A stretch of 64,000 nucleotides of DNA from the NCBI GenBank assembly GCA_905250125.1, contig CAJNOL010000914.1, positions 1 to 64,000 on the forward strand, written 5' to 3'. Positions 60,020 through 64,000 of this stretch are shown here, piece by piece. How positions within the stretch are numbered: the stretch's first letter is position 1; each line of letters starts with the position of its first letter. Both the position numbers and the translations under genes were made by a program. The DNA comes from Rotaria sordida. Taxonomy: Eukaryota; Rotifera; Eurotatoria; Philodinida; Philodinidae. Below the pieces are notes generated by a model that did not search any database, had not been told where the DNA came from, and saw nothing but the letters and a program-made list of their open reading frames with translations.

Positions 60020-60295
60020 ACTTGAGAGTATGGAGTGTGGGTGTGTAGATGTGGATGTGTGGACATCTTTGCGAGGTGTGAAAGTGTGCATGTGAGGCTT
60101 AGTGTTGTGGTGATTGTGTCAATATGAAATGAACTTGAGTATCGGGGCGCTTGTGGCAATGTGTAGAGATGACCTGGGTGTAGGTGTTTACCTTAGTGTG
60201 TTGGTGTGACTGTGAGAAAGTATGGGTGAGTGTATCGGTGTGAGTATCGAAAATTCATTTGTTTGATCCACACCCAACACCCACATTCACATGGG
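60020..60295. repeat. Telomere-like minisatellite, long G-rich side
   Basis: GTGTGGGTGTG, GATGTGGATGTGTGG and many GGTGTG/GTGTGG variants extend over about 225 bases. CCACACCCAACACCCACATTC at about 60270-60290 follows in the opposite sense. It is less regular than the 23.4 kb copy but has the same order, G-rich first then C-rich. Confidence 0.6.
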
Positions 60296-60299
60296 GGTA

Positions 60300-60675
60300 T
60301 CTTTTAGCATTAGAAAAAAATGACCTCCATTCGTTTTGTGATTTTCTGGAGAATCTTGTTGTCTCTTTTTGGATGCTATTAGCATTGAAATCCCGATATA
60401 ACGTCTTCCTATCTGGTCGCGATAAATTTCGGCGGATACAGGAAGAAAGAGAAGGAGTCATAATAGTCGACGCTGATGTATATATAACTATACCAGTTGG
60501 TATTCAATTTCAATTTCGTACAATTGGACGGTAACCTCTCGTACCAATAGCAATTACAATATTACCATGACCTGCAGATACTAAAGCTATTCCGAGAACA
60601 GTTATTTGAAATGCAAGTTTTATTGGACTTTCGAACTTATCGACAAAATTGTTAAATTCGATTTGTATGTACATG
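60300..60675 (-). pseudogene. Decayed membrane-protein fragment
   Basis: On the minus strand the frame reads MYIQIEFNNFVDKFESPIKL, then a hydrophobic span AFQITVLGIALVSAG, then GNIVIAIGTRGYRPIV. After two close stops it continues as IPTGIVIYTSAS and a basic, S/R-rich tail. It looks like one exon of a small membrane protein; both stops could be former tryptophans. Family not recognised. Confidence 0.35.
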
Positions 60676-61794
60676 ATTATTCTCACTGTCCATAGAGTGA
60701 AGACATTCTAACCTCAAAGAAATAGATCTATTTTCTGTGATGAACTTGATCAAAGAAATTTTTTTCTTATGTGTTATAAAGAAAAGCATAGACTATCAAT
60801 GTCACATATTTACTTCAAGCATACTCCGCTTATGGAAACAGTAGAACAAGGTATCACTATTTTATCTCGTCGAACAATAAATTATGCATTCTTTTTCTTA
60901 CTCGTACTCACACTCGACTGAATAACAATATTCATATTGAGTTGTATCAAACGAACGTCACTTTAATGTTTTCAAGATGAGATTCGTGTTTCCAAAACAA
61001 AATCATCAAGTTAAAAATTAGTTCTTTTCCATTTTCAATCTACTTTTCCCACGTTGTTCTTGAACATGGATGCATATCTTGATCTTCCTTCCGAAAAGAG
61101 TTCAAAAAAAGGAATTAATAGAAAGGATAAAAAGAACTGAAAAGAGAATATAAGCAAACACAACATTAACAAATGAGAAAGAAATAAGAGCATATAGACA
61201 AAGAGAAAATGCAAAAAGACCTTGCACTAAATAGATAGATAGGCACATACGATTTGAGCTATTCTTGCTTTCTAAAGACATTTACGCACTTGTCAAATTT
61301 GTTCTGTGGTTCTGACAACGATTGTATGTAAATTTCACGTTTCAATCCCATTAGGAGTTGCGATGACAAGCTTTTTTTTATGTAAGTTTCAGAACAAAAT
61401 TGTCTACATATTCTGTAGAGCATCATTTTTGCTTGTTCTCTACTTATGAATTCGCTTTAGATATACTTTATCACTGACATTTTCTTTTGAGAATAGCAGA
61501 CTTAACAGAATTTGAACTTTTCATGTTACATTGGAAGATGAACATATTTACCAGTCAACCATTTTATGTTATCATTAATGACTAGCAAACCAATCCATAC
61601 ATAGTGCGACTCAATTCACATGCGTGCATATGCCAGATCATGATCACTGACAATCTCATGACTTGTGTACGTTAGCAAGTGTTGGTTCAACATGACATCT
61701 TCTACATGAAAGAACACTCTAGTTAAGAACAAACGAGAATTTGCGAGTAATTGCGTTGCCTGTCATGTGCATCTTCTGTCTTGTATGTTTAAGC
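60676..61794. other. Non-coding, nothing recognised
   Basis: No supported gene or repeat in about 1.1 kb. Confidence 0.35.
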
Positions 61795-62148
61795 CGCGTG
61801 TAAACGCACGTATTCTTAAGTTTCCTGTAATTATACGAATCAACACTTGCTGAGCTTTTATATACTCTTGCGAGAGGAAATTCTTATGCGTTTGCGCATA
61901 AATTTTGCCCGCACATAGTTGCAAGGAAAAAATAATTGCCTCATTGGACGTGTTTCAACAAAAACCTAATAAACCACGTTCACGTGCGTGTAATTCAATC
62001 CGCATACACACGCATACAATAGGTTCTGCATATAAACACGAGAGTTCCAGGAAAATTTGCGTGGTCATACATGCCGATAAAAGATAAAATAAATGTTTTG
62101 CGTGCAAATGCGAGCTTTCAAGAAACACGTGCGTTTGCACGCATGTTG
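61795..62148. mobile_element. MITE-like element with CG-rich tips
   Basis: The left tip CGCGTGTAAACGCACGTATT pairs with the right tip that reads, in reverse, GCGTGCAAACGCACGTGTTT. The interior of about 300 bp is dotted with GCGTG, CACGTG and TGCGTTTGCGCAT words, an oddity in this AT-rich region. No coding capacity and no clear target-site duplication. Confidence 0.5.
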
Positions 62149-62689
62149 TAGACTTTCACGATTGACTAAATACCTTGTAAGAAAGCATATTCCATTTGAA
62201 TATTTTATTATTCGACTTCATCGTTTGGCAAAAACCAACGACAGTTTACAAAAAATGTGAGTGCAGGGAAAGACGAGATATAATTATCTAAAGGCGAAAA
62301 AAAGACAGTACTATAGTCAATGGCAGGAGTGTACTTTTTCATTCGAAGCAAAAATCCTGTAAGTCAAGAACGAAACGACCAAGCAATCTAAAATTTTCAG
62401 ATTGATCAGCGATGTGTATGAGCTTGTAGTGCTGAAAATTTCATGTGTATATGATCTTGCTTGACTGAGTTGTAATGTTTTCAATTTTTGGCTATGTTAG
62501 CTGGGAAGAACAGAAAATTGGCTCTAACTTTTCAAGAAAGAGCCATCAGCACAAATCATTTTAGACTTTTTACTATCTCAATGCACTCTATCAAATGACC
62601 TATGAATGAAGAGAATCGACGTCAGACATCTCGGATGGTTCCCTCGTAAGATTATTTTATTAGTAGTTCTTGTTGAATAACTATAGAGA

Positions 62690-63100
62690 TGAAGAATTAA
62701 AAACGAACTTTTACAGCATCTTCTAACAAGGGAGCATATTCAACTGCTGGACGCCGTTCGACTCCGTATTTCGACTATGAGTAGAATTCAGTGAGACTAA
62801 GGAAACTCTAGAAGAGCTCGTGTTCATGACCTGTTGGTGAAGGATTATGATCGTTTCACTAATTTTTCAGCCTATCTGCAGGTATGAGGTAAAAAATCAA
62901 ATTACTTAGTTTTGGCACATACCAACGAATAGGCTGAAAAATTAGTGAAACGGTCACAACTCTTGACCAACAAGCCATAGGCACGAACCCTTCTAGAGTT
63001 TTCTTAGTCTAACTGGGTCTCACTCCTAGCCAAAATATGAAATTGAACGGTGTCCGGCAGTTGAATATGTTCCCTCATAAGATCTGAAAACTATCATGTT
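62690..63100. repeat. Foldback repeat, arms near 190 bp
   Basis: The left arm (about 62690-62890) and right arm (about 62920-63100) pair closely: GTTTCACTAATTTTTCAGCC, AACTCTAGAAG and CATATTCAACTGC(T/C)GGAC are found in both in opposite sense. The loop is only about 30 bp, so DNA or RNA from it could form a near-continuous hairpin. Confidence 0.75.
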
Positions 63101-64000
63101 GGATTTTTTTTTTAAAGAAAACTCTTCCACATAGCTCTACTATAACATCTTGATATATAGTGCATCCAATAGAGACCTTTCTTGGCTATTCAACTCTCTG
63201 TTTGAATTTGAGTTAGATACTCGATATCATCGAAAAAGTCAACAATACGTTACTCTTATAATTTTGAGTAGTATAATAATTAAAAAATTCAGTCTTTTTC
63301 ATAAATAAACAGGATCAAAATACTCTTTGAAGATGGCTTCAGATTTTTGTATAAATGTACACAAGAACAATACATGATCCAACAGTCTTGAATTGAAAGT
63401 AATTCATGAATAGGTACGTTTTATAAAAACAATTCGATATTTTTGTAAATTTTCACTTGTATGTTATGCTCTTGAACTTTTAAAATTATATTTTTTTAAT
63501 GTATTAATCATATTTACAAATTATCAAGATATCGGTCTAATCAAATAAAAACATATTATCGTCTATTTTAAAATACATTTAAATACTTCATTACAAAAAA
63601 CAAAAAAAAAGACATTTTTAACTATTTAAACTTTTATGTATGATCATTTTTAAAAAAAAACCTATTTTTCTTTTCTCATATAATTCAATATATTTAATCA
63701 CTAGACATGATTTCATGTAGAGATGAAGAAAAATTTATTCTTTAAAAGCATACAAATAGACAGGATGAAACTCATTATTTAGCTACTTATACATAGTAAT
63801 AACCTTGATGTCAAAAAATAATGATATATTCTTGTCTATAATTAACTAAATATTATATCATGTTTAGTTTGAGAAAAAAAAAAATTTCTCATAGAAAGTT
63901 TATAATAAAAATATTTTTTCTAAGATATGTATTGATGAATTTTATTTATATAATTTATTCATTAGTTATGTACAAAAAAAAAAAAGAAATAAAAGAAAAA
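63101..64000. other. Non-coding to window end
   Basis: AT-rich with long poly-A runs. No feature seen. Confidence 0.4.

Noticed and set aside
16566-60675. Alternative genetic code with TGA as tryptophan
   Set aside because: Several broken frames have stops at tryptophan sites, but intact genes use TGG for tryptophan and the FATP gene ends in TGA. G-to-A decay of TGG codons explains the pattern.

Overview
The window is AT-rich nuclear DNA from an animal, most likely a bdelloid rotifer such as Rotaria or Adineta. The organism call is an inference from several signs. Genes carry many short introns of about 50-70 bp with GT-AG ends. There is a kinesin-light-chain-like TPR gene with 42-residue repeats and a RING plus TRAF-zinc-finger gene, both typical of large bdelloid families. 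Words close to TGTGGG, which I recall as the bdelloid telomere repeat, are scattered through the window. A 100-N assembly gap lies at 24123-24222.

Layout. 1-5 kb: end of a TPR gene whose stop codon is the first triplet of a terminal-inverted-repeat (TIR) element, then non-coding DNA with a long foldback repeat. 5.4-6.3 kb: polyubiquitin (minus strand, four repeats). 9.7-14.8 kb: AP180/PICALM-type clathrin adaptor (plus, 15 exons, 591 residues when spliced). 16.6-17.6 kb: RING/TRAF-finger gene broken by one in-frame TGA. 19.3-21 kb: five-span membrane protein beside an inverted repeat. 21.3-24.5 kb: repeat-rich stretch with a dead pogo-like transposase. 24.6-43.4 kb: four minus-strand genes. 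These are an intermediate-filament rod fused to four annexin repeats (912 residues), ZNHIT2 (519), an SLC27A/FATP acyl-CoA synthetase (627) and a RING-H2 protein (499). 43.4-51.2 kb: gene desert with an UNC93-like pseudogene and a Tc1/mariner-like element inserted in decayed coding DNA. 51.2-52.3 kb: intronless APH-family kinase-like gene. 55.3-59.6 kb: glutamate-cysteine ligase modifier subunit (GCLM). 59.6-64 kb: non-coding DNA with repeats and a decayed membrane-protein fragment.

The intact genes are unrelated housekeeping genes (ubiquitin supply, endocytosis, snoRNP/R2TP assembly, lipid activation, glutathione synthesis), not a pathway cluster. All exon chains were joined by eye. In each, the reading phase closes across every intron and the summed length is a whole number of codons, which is strong internal support.

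The most interesting gene is the intermediate-filament-annexin fusion. It could in principle tie a filament lamina to a phospholipid membrane. Rotifers have an intracytoplasmic lamina pressed against the apical epidermal membrane, so a role there is an attractive but untested idea. The second theme is a large load of long foldback repeats, several inside introns of conserved genes. At least two of them share one core. Nested hAT-like and Tc1/mariner-like elements also lie in one intron. I saw no retrovirus-like or capsid-bearing element, tRNA, rRNA or CRISPR array.
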